Assembly: GCF_900637055.1 (NCBI RefSeq)
Contig: NZ_LR134338.1
Coordinates: 3,110,001-3,174,000, forward strand
Length of the DNA stretch: 64,000 bases
Source: Brevibacillus brevis
Lineage (GTDB): Bacteria; Bacillota; Bacilli; Brevibacillales; Brevibacillaceae
Direction: 5' to 3'
Of the stretch, positions 21,935-32,908 are shown one piece after another (position 1 is the stretch's first letter; every line of letters begins with the position of its first letter). The position numbers and the translations under genes were made by a program. The notes beneath the pieces are model-generated. The model was not told where the DNA came from and did no database searches. It saw nothing but the letters and a program-made list of their open reading frames with translations.

Positions 21935-22654
21935 TCAATCTTGTACGTCTACGAAGTTTACTTTGTCTTCACTATTTGCGTATACGCTCCCGATTTCTTG
22001 TAAGATTTGGTTCACCTTATCTTTCTTCTTATAATCGAAGCTGTCATTTTCAAACTGAATCAAGGAGAGTGTTGACTCTGCTTCGGTTAATTGGTTGTAA
22101 GTCTGGTCGTCAACAATAACAAGATCCGCTTGTGGTATATACCCGATCCACATCTGATGGTTCACATACGCTACAGGTACCATCTGGCCGTTCAAATCAA
22201 TTTGGTCATTCTTCATTTCATAATCACTTAAAGAGTAAAACAGATTTTGACCATTCGATAATTCTTTTATGCCAGTAACAGGGTCTGAAATAATAGACGT
22301 GCTGTCTGGATCTTGTCTGGCTCTGAGAATCCCCTTCTTGACGAATTGCTCAGCTGTGGATCGAGTTACAACCGAATATTTGATATCTCTGGTTTCAAAT
22401 TCTTGACCCGTTTCTTTCTGATCTTGCTCTGTCCGTTTCGTTATTTTTTTCGTTGTAACCAATTTCATTTTGTAGTCCATCGTTTGTTTGGTGTTATCCT
22501 TATACAACTCTTTGACCTTACTCGCATCTTTTTCTGTGCCTATTACGAGAACGCCATCGACCGCTTGCGATGGACCTTCTACAAATCGTTTTACTCCGAA
22601 TCCAATCCCTGCAAAAATGACAATAACCAACAAGAGACCTATTACTTTTTTCAC
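21935..22654 (-). CDS. Membrane-anchored extracytoplasmic protein of ABC/two-component operon
   Basis: 239 residues: an N-terminal signal-anchor (MKKVIGLLLVIVIFAGIGFG) with no lipobox cysteine, then a soluble domain. The arrangement resembles the BA_5634-type lipoprotein family of Bacillus, which also sits by an FtsX-type ABC transporter, but I am not sure of the family. It heads the operon. Likely role: substrate or signal capture outside the membrane for the transporter and kinase. That is inferred from gene order. Confidence 0.65.
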   Translation of the reverse strand: MKKVIGLLLVIVIFAGIGFGVKRFVEGPSQAVDGVLVIGTEKDASKVKELYKDNTKQTMDYKMKLVTTKKITKRTEQDQKETGQEFETRDIKYSVVTRSTAEQFVKKGILRARQDPDSTSIISDPVTGIKELSNGQNLFYSLSDYEMKNDQIDLNGQMVPVAYVNHQMWIGYIPQADLVIVDDQTYNQLTEAESTLSLIQFENDSFDYKKKDKVNQILQEIGSVYANSEDKVNFVDVQD

Positions 22655-22799
22655 CTTAACTTCTCCTTTATAAACTATTTATGTCTGGATTATAGACGAG
22701 ACTTTCATGCAATTGAATGACTCTTGTCTAACGATTTTGACCTTCTTTCTTACATTTTAGTAAGAATGGAGATAATGACATGCTTGTTTGAAAGAAAAA

Positions 22800-22839
22800 G
22801 GCTGTCTCGCAGTCATTGTTCATGACTTTTGGGACAGCC
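22800..22839 (-). terminator. Intrinsic terminator after the second histidine kinase
   Basis: Nested stems GGCTGTC/GACAGCC and AGTCA/TGACT form a hairpin; on the minus strand it is followed by TTTTTCTTTC, just past the kinase stop at 22858. Confidence 0.85.
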
Positions 22840-22857
22840 CTCTCTACCTTTTCAGTG

Positions 22858-24294
22858 TTAACAATTAAAAACCAATTGTATAATTGTACCTTTGCCGAGC
22901 TTACTTTCTATTCTTATTTCAGCGTCATGAATTTTAGCTATCTCCTTACATAATGAAAGCCCGAGCCCGAGGCCTCCTCCATTCGCTCTCGATCTTGATT
23001 TGTCGGACATAAAGAATGGCTCAAAGACTTTTGTTATGTCGTCATCAGGAATACCGATCCCTGTATCTTTCACTTCAAGTATAATTTTTGACTCCGTATC
23101 TCTGTATGAACGTAGAAATATTTTTCCGTTGTTCTTCGATGCTTTAATCGCATTGTCTATCAGGTTTGCAAGTAAAATTTTCATCAAATCCTTATCCATT
23201 AAAACACTCAGATGCTCCGTCGATATTTCCAGATCCATATTCTTTATGTTCAGCTTTGGAATAAAGGAATGTTTGATTTCCACAAAAAGCTCGTCAAGTT
23301 TTCCCTTTTTTAACTCAAAATCTTCTTTTCGCAAAACAATGAGCTCCATCAGCTTAAATGTCAGTTTCTCTAGCCGCTTTCCTTCTTCATAGATAAAGCT
23401 TAATGAGTTGATATAAGTCTCTTCATCATATTTATTCGTTCGTAAATAATCCGCATAGCCTATGATCGACGTTAAAGGAGTCCGAAGTTCATGTACCAGG
23501 TTATCGATAAACCTTTGCTTGTCTTCGGAAGATCGTTTAAGCTGGTTTACTTTATCTTCTACATCAACGGCCATCAAATTAAAATTTTCCGCTAACAACC
23601 CGATTTCATCTTTCGATTTGACCATGACTCTTTCGCTGAAATTCCCGCCTGCAATTATTCTTGTTGACTGGATTAGTTTATTAATCGGTTTTACGATAAA
23701 CATGCTCATGATGATGGTAACAATGACCAAAATTGCTGAAACAAGAGCATTTAACTTTATTAAAAGGCTTAATAAGTCTTCTCTATTTTCATAAACACTC
23801 GAAATATCTTTCACGTAAGAAAGCTTATAGTGATTGTTTTCCAAATAAATATTCTTAGCTATAAATAAGTACGTCTTTTCCCCTAGATCCCGTATGATGT
23901 AATTTACTTTATCTGATGGGATGTTTAATTCTTCTCGATTAGTAAGAGTTATCTTGTTGTTTTTAAAATGACTAAAAATAACCTTATTATTTTCATCTAT
24001 TACATCCAAATACACATCCTGTTCTCCGAGGTTGTCCAAGTACGTACGAATCATGGAATCTATGTTTGGTTTGCCAACTCCTTCAGCACCCAGGGTTGAA
24101 GATTCTTGAACTTTAAGCAGATATAGATTCGATTCTAAAGAGTTTGCAAATCGATCCTGTTCACTTATCCCGGAACGGATCTCCATATTGAGATTGAGTT
24201 CAAAGCTGCTATGAATAAGGTAAATGGATGCTGGTACAAAAAAGATTTCAAATATGATTAATGTACATAAAAATATCCTCTGCCAAAATTTCAT
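22858..24294 (-). CDS. Sensor histidine kinase
   Basis: 478 residues. TM1 (about 8-28), an extracytoplasmic region of about 140 residues, TM2 (about 180-205), HAMP, HisKA with His in VHELRTPLTSIIGYADYL, and HATPase with NLIDNAIKAS, DTGIGIPDDD and GGGLGLGLSL. The sequence is more AT-rich than the surroundings. The start abuts the response regulator stop at 24295, so the two are co-transcribed. The signal is unknown; the exported protein at 25046-25831 is a candidate accessory. Confidence 0.93.
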   Translation of the reverse strand: MKFWQRIFLCTLIIFEIFFVPASIYLIHSSFELNLNMEIRSGISEQDRFANSLESNLYLLKVQESSTLGAEGVGKPNIDSMIRTYLDNLGEQDVYLDVIDENNKVIFSHFKNNKITLTNREELNIPSDKVNYIIRDLGEKTYLFIAKNIYLENNHYKLSYVKDISSVYENREDLLSLLIKLNALVSAILVIVTIIMSMFIVKPINKLIQSTRIIAGGNFSERVMVKSKDEIGLLAENFNLMAVDVEDKVNQLKRSSEDKQRFIDNLVHELRTPLTSIIGYADYLRTNKYDEETYINSLSFIYEEGKRLEKLTFKLMELIVLRKEDFELKKGKLDELFVEIKHSFIPKLNIKNMDLEISTEHLSVLMDKDLMKILLANLIDNAIKASKNNGKIFLRSYRDTESKIILEVKDTGIGIPDDDITKVFEPFFMSDKSRSRANGGGLGLGLSLCKEIAKIHDAEIRIESKLGKGTIIQLVFNC

Positions 24295-24948
24295 TTATTC
24301 CTCCAGCCTATATCCCAATTTAAATACTGTTTTAATTTCATCTTTCCATCCCAGCTTTTTTCTTAGCTTTTGGATATGGTTGTCAATCGTCCGCGTCTCG
24401 CCAACGTAGTCATATCCCCAAATTTTTTCTATGATTTTTTCCCTCGTTAATACGATGTTTTTATTTTGCACTAAAAACACCAATAGTTCGAACTCCTTCA
24501 AGGTTAGCTCAATCATTTCACCGTTCTTTTTCACCTTCATTTCTTGCAAGTATACTTCTGTGTCTTTAAAATTTATGATGTTGCTTTTTTTATTGTAATG
24601 CCTTAATACATTTTCAATCCTGGCCAGCAATTCAATTCCTTCAAAGGGTTTCGTAATATAGTCATCTACTCCCGCTTTTAATCCATACACCTTATCTGTG
24701 ACAGAACTTTTCGCCGTTAAAAAAATGACAGGTATCCCTAAAGGTTTAATTTTTTCGAATAAAGTAAATCCATCAACTTTCGGAAGCATCACATCCAAAA
24801 GTATGAGATCAAAACGATCTCTTTCAATAACATTTAGGGCATCCTCTCCATCAAAAACGATTGAACTCTCATAATTTGCTGTATTTAAATTCAATTTTAT
24901 TAAATTTGCTACTGCGATATCATCTTCAACCACTAAAATTTTTATCAT
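24295..24948 (-). CDS. OmpR-family response regulator
   Basis: 217 residues: receiver with acidic pair VVEDD, Asp52 (LILLDVMLPKVDG) and KPF lysine (DDYITKPFEG), then a winged-helix effector domain with WGYDYVGETRTIDNHIQKLRKKL. Partner of the kinase gene that follows directly. A hairpin at 24981-25018 separates it from the exported protein gene upstream, so read-through could join the three genes. Confidence 0.93.
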   Translation of the reverse strand: MIKILVVEDDIAVANLIKLNLNTANYESSIVFDGEDALNVIERDRFDLILLDVMLPKVDGFTLFEKIKPLGIPVIFLTAKSSVTDKVYGLKAGVDDYITKPFEGIELLARIENVLRHYNKKSNIINFKDTEVYLQEMKVKKNGEMIELTLKEFELLVFLVQNKNIVLTREKIIEKIWGYDYVGETRTIDNHIQKLRKKLGWKDEIKTVFKLGYRLEE

Positions 24949-24980
24949 TCCGTTTTTACCTCGTTCCTTTTGTAACGGTT

Positions 24981-25018
24981 AGATGGAGTAAGTACCATTT
25001 CAGGCACTTACTCCATCT
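24981..25018 (-). terminator. Strong hairpin between exported protein gene and response regulator gene
   Basis: Perfect 13-bp stem AGATGGAGTAAGT/ACTTACTCCATCT with a 12-nt loop. No long T-run follows, so it may be a partial terminator or an RNA-stability element that sets the ratio of the flanking genes. Confidence 0.6.
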
Positions 25019-25045
25019 TATCCGCCTCACAATATCTTCATTTAC

Positions 25046-25831
25046 TTACAGTTTTCTGAAATTCTCACTGTAATCTTTTTCTTCGGAAGGTAGAGGGATT
25101 AGTCTGTCATAATTAATCTCATAACTAGATACTGTATAATTCTTCAGACTAACTGTCATATCTACATCTCTTCCATCTTCCAGGTTGCAAAGAACACGTA
25201 CGGTTCCGGAACTAGCACTCTTACTAACCTTCATCGTATTTTCCTTAACATTTTTCTGTTGTTGATCAAAAAAGTTGATAACCGCAGATTTAACTTTCGC
25301 ATCATCGATTGTTGTCTCTGAGCTTTGAGCTTCATTAGTGTAAGCAGTTAAAGAAACAATTTCCCCTGTTTTTTCATTTATGACAATGCGATTAGAAGCG
25401 GGCATTGGCTGGTTTAAGTCCTCAGTACGAGCAAACTGTACAACGATAACATCTGCCGTATCTTTTTTCGCGTTTTCTTTTAATACAGCTGCATCTTCTT
25501 TTGAAACTATATCCATAAAGAACTTAAAGTCTTCTTGATTATTCGTTCGATTAACACGCGCCTCACCAAAAGATTTCGCGTCAAGCCCCATATAATCTTT
25601 TAGAGCTTTGGTTGCCATTTTTACCGCTTCTTCATCACTAATCTTTCCATTTGCTACTTTAACTGCATGATTTGTAGTGGTTTGATTTGTGCCATTTCCT
25701 GCTTTGCTTGCCACTGTTACGACCTTGTTTTTAGTAGAATGAACCGCGTTTTCGCTTGCAAATACAGCTGCTGTAGCACCGCCTACAATTGATAGTGCCA
25801 TTGAAAAAACGAGAATATTTTTTTTGTTCAT
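25046..25831 (-). CDS. Exported protein, PepSY-like N-terminal region
   Basis: 261 residues with a Sec signal peptide (MNKKNILVFSMALSIVGGATAAVFA, probable cleavage after about residue 26). Residues 64-95 (KISDEEAVKMATKALKDYMGL) resemble the start of a PepSY/YcdB-type domain; the next part contains RIVINEKTGEIVSLT, a typical PepSY strand pair. Function unknown; PepSY-type exported proteins often modulate proteases or sensor kinases. It lies upstream of, and in the same direction as, a two-component pair, which makes an accessory role plausible. Confidence 0.7.
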   Translation of the reverse strand: MNKKNILVFSMALSIVGGATAAVFASENAVHSTKNKVVTVASKAGNGTNQTTTNHAVKVANGKISDEEAVKMATKALKDYMGLDAKSFGEARVNRTNNQEDFKFFMDIVSKEDAAVLKENAKKDTADVIVVQFARTEDLNQPMPASNRIVINEKTGEIVSLTAYTNEAQSSETTIDDAKVKSAVINFFDQQQKNVKENTMKVSKSASSGTVRVLCNLEDGRDVDMTVSLKNYTVSSYEINYDRLIPLPSEEKDYSENFRKL

Positions 25832-26031
25832 GGTAATGCCTCCTGAAATTTTTTGTTTTGTTTGGGCACGAAACCCTTGTTACAGTTAATAGAATATAGC
25901 GTTCATATGTTAAAAGTATCTTTCAGTTGTCTCCAAGTTGTAAATTCTATAAAAACCAATTCGTTCGTTGTTACAGAGAAGATTGATAACGACCTGTACC
26001 GATTCAATTTCTAATATTACTATAGAAAAGA

Positions 26032-26075
26032 AAAGCAAAGAACAGTATCCAACAACAAATACTGTTCTTTGCTTT
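26032..26075 (-). terminator. Intrinsic terminator of katG
   Basis: Perfect 17-bp stem AAAGCAAAGAACAGTAT/ATACTGTTCTTTGCTTT with a 10-nt loop, 18 bp after the katG stop. T-rich DNA follows on the minus strand. Confidence 0.9.
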
Positions 26076-26092
26076 ACATTTCAAGATTATGC

Positions 26093-28294
<2,202 letters not shown>

Positions 28295-28301
28295 TTAAAT
28301 T

Positions 28302-28322
28302 AAGTATTACATAATAATACTT
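28302..28322. promoter_or_regulatory. Candidate katG operator (PerR/Fur-type palindrome?)
   Basis: Perfect inverted repeat AAGTATTA-CATAA-TAATACTT, about 26 bp upstream of the katG start. It matches the PerR consensus only loosely, so the regulator is uncertain. Confidence 0.45.
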
Positions 28323-28570
28323 CTAATTAATTTATATAGCAGTTAACAAGAGAAATCAACATCTTTTTGCTCTTCTTAAGGATTAATGGTATCGGATCGA
28401 GGGAATCGTAAAACACGACAAAATATATGAACTCTTTCATTTTGGATTTTATGCTGATTCTAACGTATGCATGGACCGGGTAGATTATGATTTGGTCACC
28501 AGCTCGTTAGCCTCTTTTCCTGGTGGTTCCAGCTTGCGGTCAAGCTCCATTGTTCGGAACTTCGATCCAT

Positions 28571-28633
28571 CACAAAAAGCCCACTTTTCTCTCCATAACG
28601 GGGTCAGTCCCCGGAATGGGTGGGCTTTTTGTG
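28571..28633. terminator. Intrinsic terminator
   Basis: CACAAAAAGCCCAC pairs perfectly with GTGGGCTTTTTGTG; an inner GGGG/CCCC stem caps it. It lies downstream of the minus-strand GNAT remnant and methyltransferase genes. Between it and katG (28323-28570) I see no gene. Confidence 0.85.
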
Positions 28634-28868
28634 CGTAACTGGCTTATCCTGATTGTTATTTGAAATTCCGAGCTTGGCGCTCGGGCAAATACGATTTGTT
28701 CCGCTCTTCGGCAGAGTCATTTTGTTGTTGCCGCTGACGATGGAATAGTTGAGAGGGTATTCTCCTTCCTCAGCATATACCGCGAAAGCCCCCTCCTTTA
28801 ATAGTTTAAAGTCTCTGCTATCTGAGCAAAAGAATGGTTCAATCAATATGAGACATATCATCGGACTC

Positions 28869-29292
28869 TCATTCCATGCAGTCGGGAGAAATCACTTCCC
28901 ATTTTCCAAACAATGTGAAACCCGCTGCTTTCGCCAAAGCCGTAGAGATATGGTTATCGAGTTGGCATCTGTACTGAGGTTCGTATCCCTGACCATAGGC
29001 ATATTTGCAGATGGAACGCACCACTTTGCGGGCGTGACCTTTTCCTCTAAAGGACGTCAGCGTCAGTACGCCAAGATCCGCAATATGCGCATCCTTCTCC
29101 CATGGATACACACTGGCAGCGCAAACCAAACGATTTTGCTCAAAAGAGCCGAACACTGCCCAGTGATCCAATTCCACATAAGCGTCATCCAAATCTTGTT
29201 CCGAGGCAGAGGAGGCAAACTCGGAGATTTGTCTCGGAGCGAAAAGGTAAGCTGCCTCTGATTGTGAAGGCTTTAAATGGCGCAGATCCCCA
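28869..29292 (-). pseudogene. 5'-truncated GNAT acetyltransferase
   Basis: The C-terminal half of a GNAT enzyme is clear, with the acetyl-CoA loop in LTSFRGKGHARKVV and the tail YRCQLDNHISTALAKAAGF. The same frame stays coding-like upstream (RHLKPSQSEAAYLFAPR) as far as 29292 but has no usable start codon there, and it runs directly into the stop codon of the methyltransferase. Relatives of this type are about 240-270 residues; here about 140 remain. So the 5' end was probably lost when the methyltransferase came to lie next to it. A shorter product from TTG or ATG near 29192 is conceivable but would lack part of the fold. Confidence 0.6.
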
Positions 29293-29889
29293 TCATTTTC
29301 TTAGTACAAGTTGAATAACATGGGCTAAACCGGTGTGCGCCTTTCCTGCCACACGCTCTTGTTCGCCATAGAAGAAATGGATTACCTCATGCCCTTTGCA
29401 CCAAGCAAGAATTTCTTTTGGATCATAAAGCATTTCAAGTTCGTGGGGGCCACCCGTACCATACTTTAATTGTTCCTTCGAGAATACCTCAAGCATCATA
29501 ATCCCTTTAGGCTTTATTGCCTTAATCATTTTATTCAGAACCATGGTCTGAGCATTTTTATGAAAATGTCCATATACCATAATCGCGACATCATATTCTT
29601 CACTCGGCACATCCTCTTCCAAAAGGTCAATTTTTCGGGTAATTACATCAACGGAATGCTTCTGAGCCAGTTTTTTCGTTTTTTGCAATCCGCTCTCCGC
29701 ATAGTCAATGGCTGTCACTTCAAGATTTCTTTTTGCTAAAAAAACTGCATTCCGGCCTTCGCCCTCTGCAAACGCGATCACTTTTTGTCCTTGTTCTAAC
29801 CGAAAAGCCTGTTGTTGAATAAAAACGTTAGGTTCTTCCCCATAATAATATTCTTCCGAATGAAAGCGCTCATTCCAAATATTCGCCAT
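29293..29889 (-). CDS. SAM-dependent methyltransferase (TehB-like)
   Basis: 198 residues from ATG 29889, which has AGGAGG 9 nt upstream; the longer frame to 29985 has no ribosome site. Class I Rossmann motifs: EGEGRNAVFLAKR (motif I), TAIDYAESGL, and VYGHFH after motif II. This resembles TehB/thiopurine-type small methyltransferases that act on tellurite, thiols or other small molecules. It appears intact, but both neighbours are broken. A perfect palindrome at 29918-29942 overlaps its promoter region. Confidence 0.85.
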   Translation of the reverse strand: MANIWNERFHSEEYYYGEEPNVFIQQQAFRLEQGQKVIAFAEGEGRNAVFLAKRNLEVTAIDYAESGLQKTKKLAQKHSVDVITRKIDLLEEDVPSEEYDVAIMVYGHFHKNAQTMVLNKMIKAIKPKGIMMLEVFSKEQLKYGTGGPHELEMLYDPKEILAWCKGHEVIHFFYGEQERVAGKAHTGLAHVIQLVLRK

Positions 29890-29917
29890 ACTTACCGGCC
29901 TCCTGTCATTAAAATCT

Positions 29918-29942
29918 ATTGTAGATTTATTATATCTACAAT
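29918..29942. promoter_or_regulatory. Palindromic operator between methyltransferase gene and MerR pseudogene
   Basis: Perfect 9-bp arms ATTGTAGAT and ATCTACAAT around a 7-nt spacer, in the gap between the divergent methyltransferase gene and the broken MerR gene. It is a likely binding site for that (now inactive) regulator. Confidence 0.5.
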
Positions 29943-29974
29943 ATCTCCGAAGACATAGATGTGTCAATATCGCT

Positions 29975-30301
29975 GACATCACCATTAGCGAATTAGCTAC
30001 ACTTATGAATGTGTCTGTTCATCAGATTCGTTATTTTGAAGAGAAAGGGGTTCTTCTACCTACTTATCTAGATAACAATTAGTACAGGATGTACAGCATA
30101 GATCAAGTTTACCAGTTAGCACATATGCTGTTGCTGCGCAAATTGGAAGTGCCTGTCCAGTCGATTAAAGAATGCATGACTTCCTATTCTGCTGATCAAT
30201 ACGGGCAGCTACTCAATCGTTATTGGCGGGACAGCACCTATTTGGCCCGTTGGATGAATCCAAGCGAAAGATTTATTAGTGGCTTCACATGCAGCAGTTG
30301 A
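29975..30301 (+). pseudogene. Broken MerR-family regulator
   Basis: Reading from DITISELATLMNVSVHQIRYFEEKGVLLP gives a normal MerR helix-turn-helix, but a TAG stop at 30080-30082 interrupts it exactly where the family has the conserved xxYRxYS segment (YRMYSIDQVYQLAHMLLLRKL follows in the same frame). No start codon is present at the 5' end, and the 3' end is fused to remains of an oxidoreductase gene on the other strand. At least three lesions: lost start, amber codon, truncated C-terminus. Confidence 0.7.
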
Positions 30302-30394
30302 ATTCGTCTCTAGTAAAGTGACATTCTGATTCTGCTTTGATAAATAAAAGGTCATGGATGCACCAACCACTACAATTTTTTTATTCTTCATCAT
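30209..30394 (-). pseudogene. Truncated FAD-dependent oxidoreductase (DAO type)
   Basis: The N-terminus MMKNKKIVVVGASMTFYLSK is that of a glycine/D-amino-acid oxidase-like enzyme. However, the dinucleotide motif GxGxxG is reduced to a single Gly, as if four to five residues were deleted, and the protein stops after about 60 residues in place of 370-400. The family-like sequence (NKSFAWIHPTG) ends near 30240, where it joins the remains of the MerR gene. A GGAGG site precedes the start. Non-functional. Confidence 0.65.
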
Positions 30395-30504
30395 GATTGC
30401 TGCCTCCATTCTACCTATTGGTTATCCACGTAAAAATACTACATATGAAGGATTTATCGCTTCATGGTAAAGCTTCACATCAACTCAAATCTTTTTGGAT
30501 GCTA

Positions 30505-31737
30505 TCAAGCTCTTTGCTTATACAGCTTAACGATTTCGATGATGGTGTTTACTGCGTGCATCATGTTGTCAACGGAAACATACTCGAACCGCCCGTGGTA
30601 GTTTTCCCCGCCTGTGAAAATATTCGGTGTTGGCAACCCCATGTAGGATAACTGGGAGCCATCCGTACCACCGCGAATCGGTTGAATAATCGGCACGATT
30701 CCGAGGTTTTCTAATGCTTGTGTAGCGATATCCACTACTTCCATTACAGGCTCAATCTTTTCCCGCATGTTGAAGTATTCATCTTTGATTTCGAGCTCAA
30801 TTCGCTTCTCTCCGTATTTTTTCTGTAATTCTTCTACGATACGATCCAGTTCGGACTTTCTCTCCTGAAACCGATTACGATCGTGATCCCGGATCAGATA
30901 ACGAAGCTGAGTTTGCTCGACGTCTCCTTGAATGGAAGACAGATGATAGAAGCCTTCGTAGCCTTCCGTCTCCTCAGGAGTTTCATCAGCCGGCAGCTTT
31001 CCATGCAGTTCCATGGCTATTTTAGCAGCGTTGACCATTTTACCTTTGGCTGAGCCTGGGTGAACGTTCTTTCCTTTGCAGGTAATGATGGCGGATGCAG
31101 CATTAAAACTCTCGTACTCGATCCCGCCAAGAGGACCGCCATCCATCGTATAGGCATATACTGCATCGAAGGCGGACACGTCAAACTTGTCTGGGCCTCT
31201 GCCGATTTCTTCATCCGGGGTGAAAGCCACCCTTACTTTCCCGTGCTTCAGTTCTGGATGGCGAATCAGATAAGCCATAGCGGTCATGATTTCGGCAATA
31301 CCAGCTTTATCATCAGCGCCAAGTAATGTGGTACCGTCTGTCGTGATTAACGTGTGGCCTTTGTAGCCAGCCAGCTCTGGAAAATCACGCGGCGAAAGGA
31401 CAATATCCAATTCTTCATTTAAAACAATGTCTTGTCCGTTATATTTTTCGATGACTTGTGGCTTCACGCCAGCGCCGGTAAAATCGGTGGCCGTATCCAT
31501 ATGAGCAAGAAAACCGATTGTTGGAATTTCTTTGTCTGTATTGGACGGTAGGGTTGCCATTACATATCCGTTCGAATCCATCGTAACTTCCTGCATACCA
31601 ATGGCTTCCAGTTCATCTACGAGCATTTGGGCAAGTACTAGCTGCCCTTGTGTAGAGGGGCAAGTTTCGCTGTTCTCATCGGATTGTGTATCAACTTGTG
31701 CGTAAGAGATGAATCTATGGATAATTTCCGTTTTCAT
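30505..31737 (-). CDS. pepT: Peptidase T (tripeptidase)
   Basis: 410-residue dinuclear zinc aminotripeptidase of the M20B family, cytoplasmic. Metal and catalytic motifs: H79-x-D81 ([10 protein letters not shown]), GADDKAG with the bridging Asp, TPDEEIGRG with the catalytic Glu pair, and the C-terminal [19 protein letters not shown] and GENYHGRFE with the last His. Full length. It releases N-terminal residues from tripeptides, fitting a genus rich in peptide metabolism. Single gene: the upstream DNA (31738-32189) holds only a remnant and a repeat. Confidence 0.96.
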   Translation of the reverse strand: MKTEIIHRFISYAQVDTQSDENSETCPSTQGQLVLAQMLVDELEAIGMQEVTMDSNGYVMATLPSNTDKEIPTIGFLAHMDTATDFTGAGVKPQVIEKYNGQDIVLNEELDIVLSPRDFPELAGYKGHTLITTDGTTLLGADDKAGIAEIMTAMAYLIRHPELKHGKVRVAFTPDEEIGRGPDKFDVSAFDAVYAYTMDGGPLGGIEYESFNAASAIITCKGKNVHPGSAKGKMVNAAKIAMELHGKLPADETPEETEGYEGFYHLSSIQGDVEQTQLRYLIRDHDRNRFQERKSELDRIVEELQKKYGEKRIELEIKDEYFNMREKIEPVMEVVDIATQALENLGIVPIIQPIRGGTDGSQLSYMGLPTPNIFTGGENYHGRFEYVSVDNMMHAVNTIIEIVKLYKQRA

Positions 31738-31827
31738 GGTCTTATCTCAACTCCAATTACAAGTAGTCAAACCTATTATAAGAAAGAGGCAATCTCGTGA
31801 CAAATTCTACCACGATCTCCGGCAATT

Positions 31828-32040
31828 CTACAATCTGTACAGGCCTAGCTTTTTCAATATCCAGCCAGTTGGCTTCATGCTCCCAGATACAAACTGAAGA
31901 TATGACTCCAGCCATTGATCGACTTCTTGGAGAGGTTCCGGCCGTATCGGCGACCATCCATCTCTAGAATCATTCCGTCCATACAATACCTCCAAGCAAT
32001 CGAGTTTACTTTTATCGGTTATTGTATTACCAAGCGGTTA
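31828..32040 (-). pseudogene. Possible C-terminal gene remnant
   Basis: An open frame without a start codon reads DKSKLDCLEVLYGRND...PEPLQEVDQWLESYLQ and looks protein-like, similar to the C-terminal tail of short regulator-plus-SRPBCC or similar proteins. It begins right after a stop and lies next to repeat copy 2. I cannot name the family. Confidence 0.25.
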
Positions 32041-32086
32041 TATAACTGTAAAGCGATGATATGGATGATGTAATCTCCAGCCTCAT

Positions 32087-32166
32087 AAAAATTGGTTTTG
32101 GACTGACTCTGAAAAATAAACAGCGGCGACCCAAGACCTGAAAATACAGTCTTAGACTCACCGCTG
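32087..32166 (-). repeat. Dispersed 80-bp repeat, copy 2, folding as intrinsic terminator
   Basis: Second copy of the element at 15424-15504, same orientation. On the minus strand the hairpin is followed by TTTATTTTTC and lies 24 bp after the stop of the reductase gene at 32190. One C-G pair of copy 1 is G-C here. Confidence 0.75.
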
Positions 32167-32189
32167 TTTTGATTGAAATATCCAGTATA

Positions 32190-32744
32190 TTATTTCCCAT
32201 TCAAATGATAGATGAGTTGCACAACACCAGAGGAAAACGTTCTTGTATTCACCAGTTTTACATTCAACCTCTGTTTTATATCCATAAACAACGGTTTTCC
32301 TTCTCCCAAAATAACAGGGTGAACAGATAATCGAAATTCATCCACAAGCCCTAAATTGATAAAAGTTGTGATAAGACTGGCTCCACCATATAACCAAATG
32401 TCTTTACCAGGCTCATTCTTTAATTGACTTACGACTTCAAGAATATGATCATTTACGAATATTGCTTTATGATCTGTGCCTTTTTGTGTCTTGGAAAACA
32501 CATATTTTTGTTTACGATGAACCAATTCCCAAATTTCTTTTTCCATATCAGAATGGTCAATTTCTGGTGTAAATTGTCCCCATAAATCATAACTTTTTCT
32601 TCCATATAAAATTGTATCAATTTGATGTAAGAACTGAACAAACCCCATCTCAGAGTCCATTATGCACCAATCAACTTCCCCATTTTTCCCTTCAATAAAA
32701 CCGTCTAAAGTGACCGCTAAATCTAATATGATTTTTCGTTTCAT
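32190..32744 (-). CDS. Dihydrofolate reductase family protein (RibD C-terminal type)
   Basis: 184 residues: MKRKIILDLAVTLDGFIEG at the N-terminus, ILYGRKSYDLWG (NADPH loop), DIWLYGGASLITTFINLGLVDEFRLSVHPVILGEG at the C-terminus. This is the YyaP/YwjB-like branch, NADPH-dependent reductases of uncertain substrate, not true FolA. Single cytoplasmic enzyme. Copy 2 of the repeat terminator follows. Locally AT-rich compared with the UvrA-like gene next to it. Confidence 0.88.
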   Translation of the reverse strand: MKRKIILDLAVTLDGFIEGKNGEVDWCIMDSEMGFVQFLHQIDTILYGRKSYDLWGQFTPEIDHSDMEKEIWELVHRKQKYVFSKTQKGTDHKAIFVNDHILEVVSQLKNEPGKDIWLYGGASLITTFINLGLVDEFRLSVHPVILGEGKPLFMDIKQRLNVKLVNTRTFSSGVVQLIYHLNGK

Positions 32745-32849
32745 GATTGATTACTCCTTTCGTTGATCTACCACCCAGTATAGACCTGTAAATATGTCAC
32801 CTCATGTCATATTCGTAACAAAAAGGTCTCGATTAAGCCGGTATATGCA

Positions 32850-32897
32850 AAAACAGCTCACTTAATTGGCGATAGGTACCATTAAGTAAGCTGTTTT
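32850..32897 (-). terminator. Intrinsic terminator of the UvrA-like gene
   Basis: AAAACAGCTCACTTAAT pairs with ATTAAGTAAGCTGTTTT (one mismatch), with TTTTT following on the minus strand. Confidence 0.85.
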
Positions 32898-32908
32898 ATA
32901 ATGATGAA

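Noticed and set aside
28604..28861. An 85-residue minus-strand frame 7 bp after the GNAT remnant
   Set aside because: It ends inside the terminator hairpin at 28571-28633, has only a weak ribosome site and no recognisable features.
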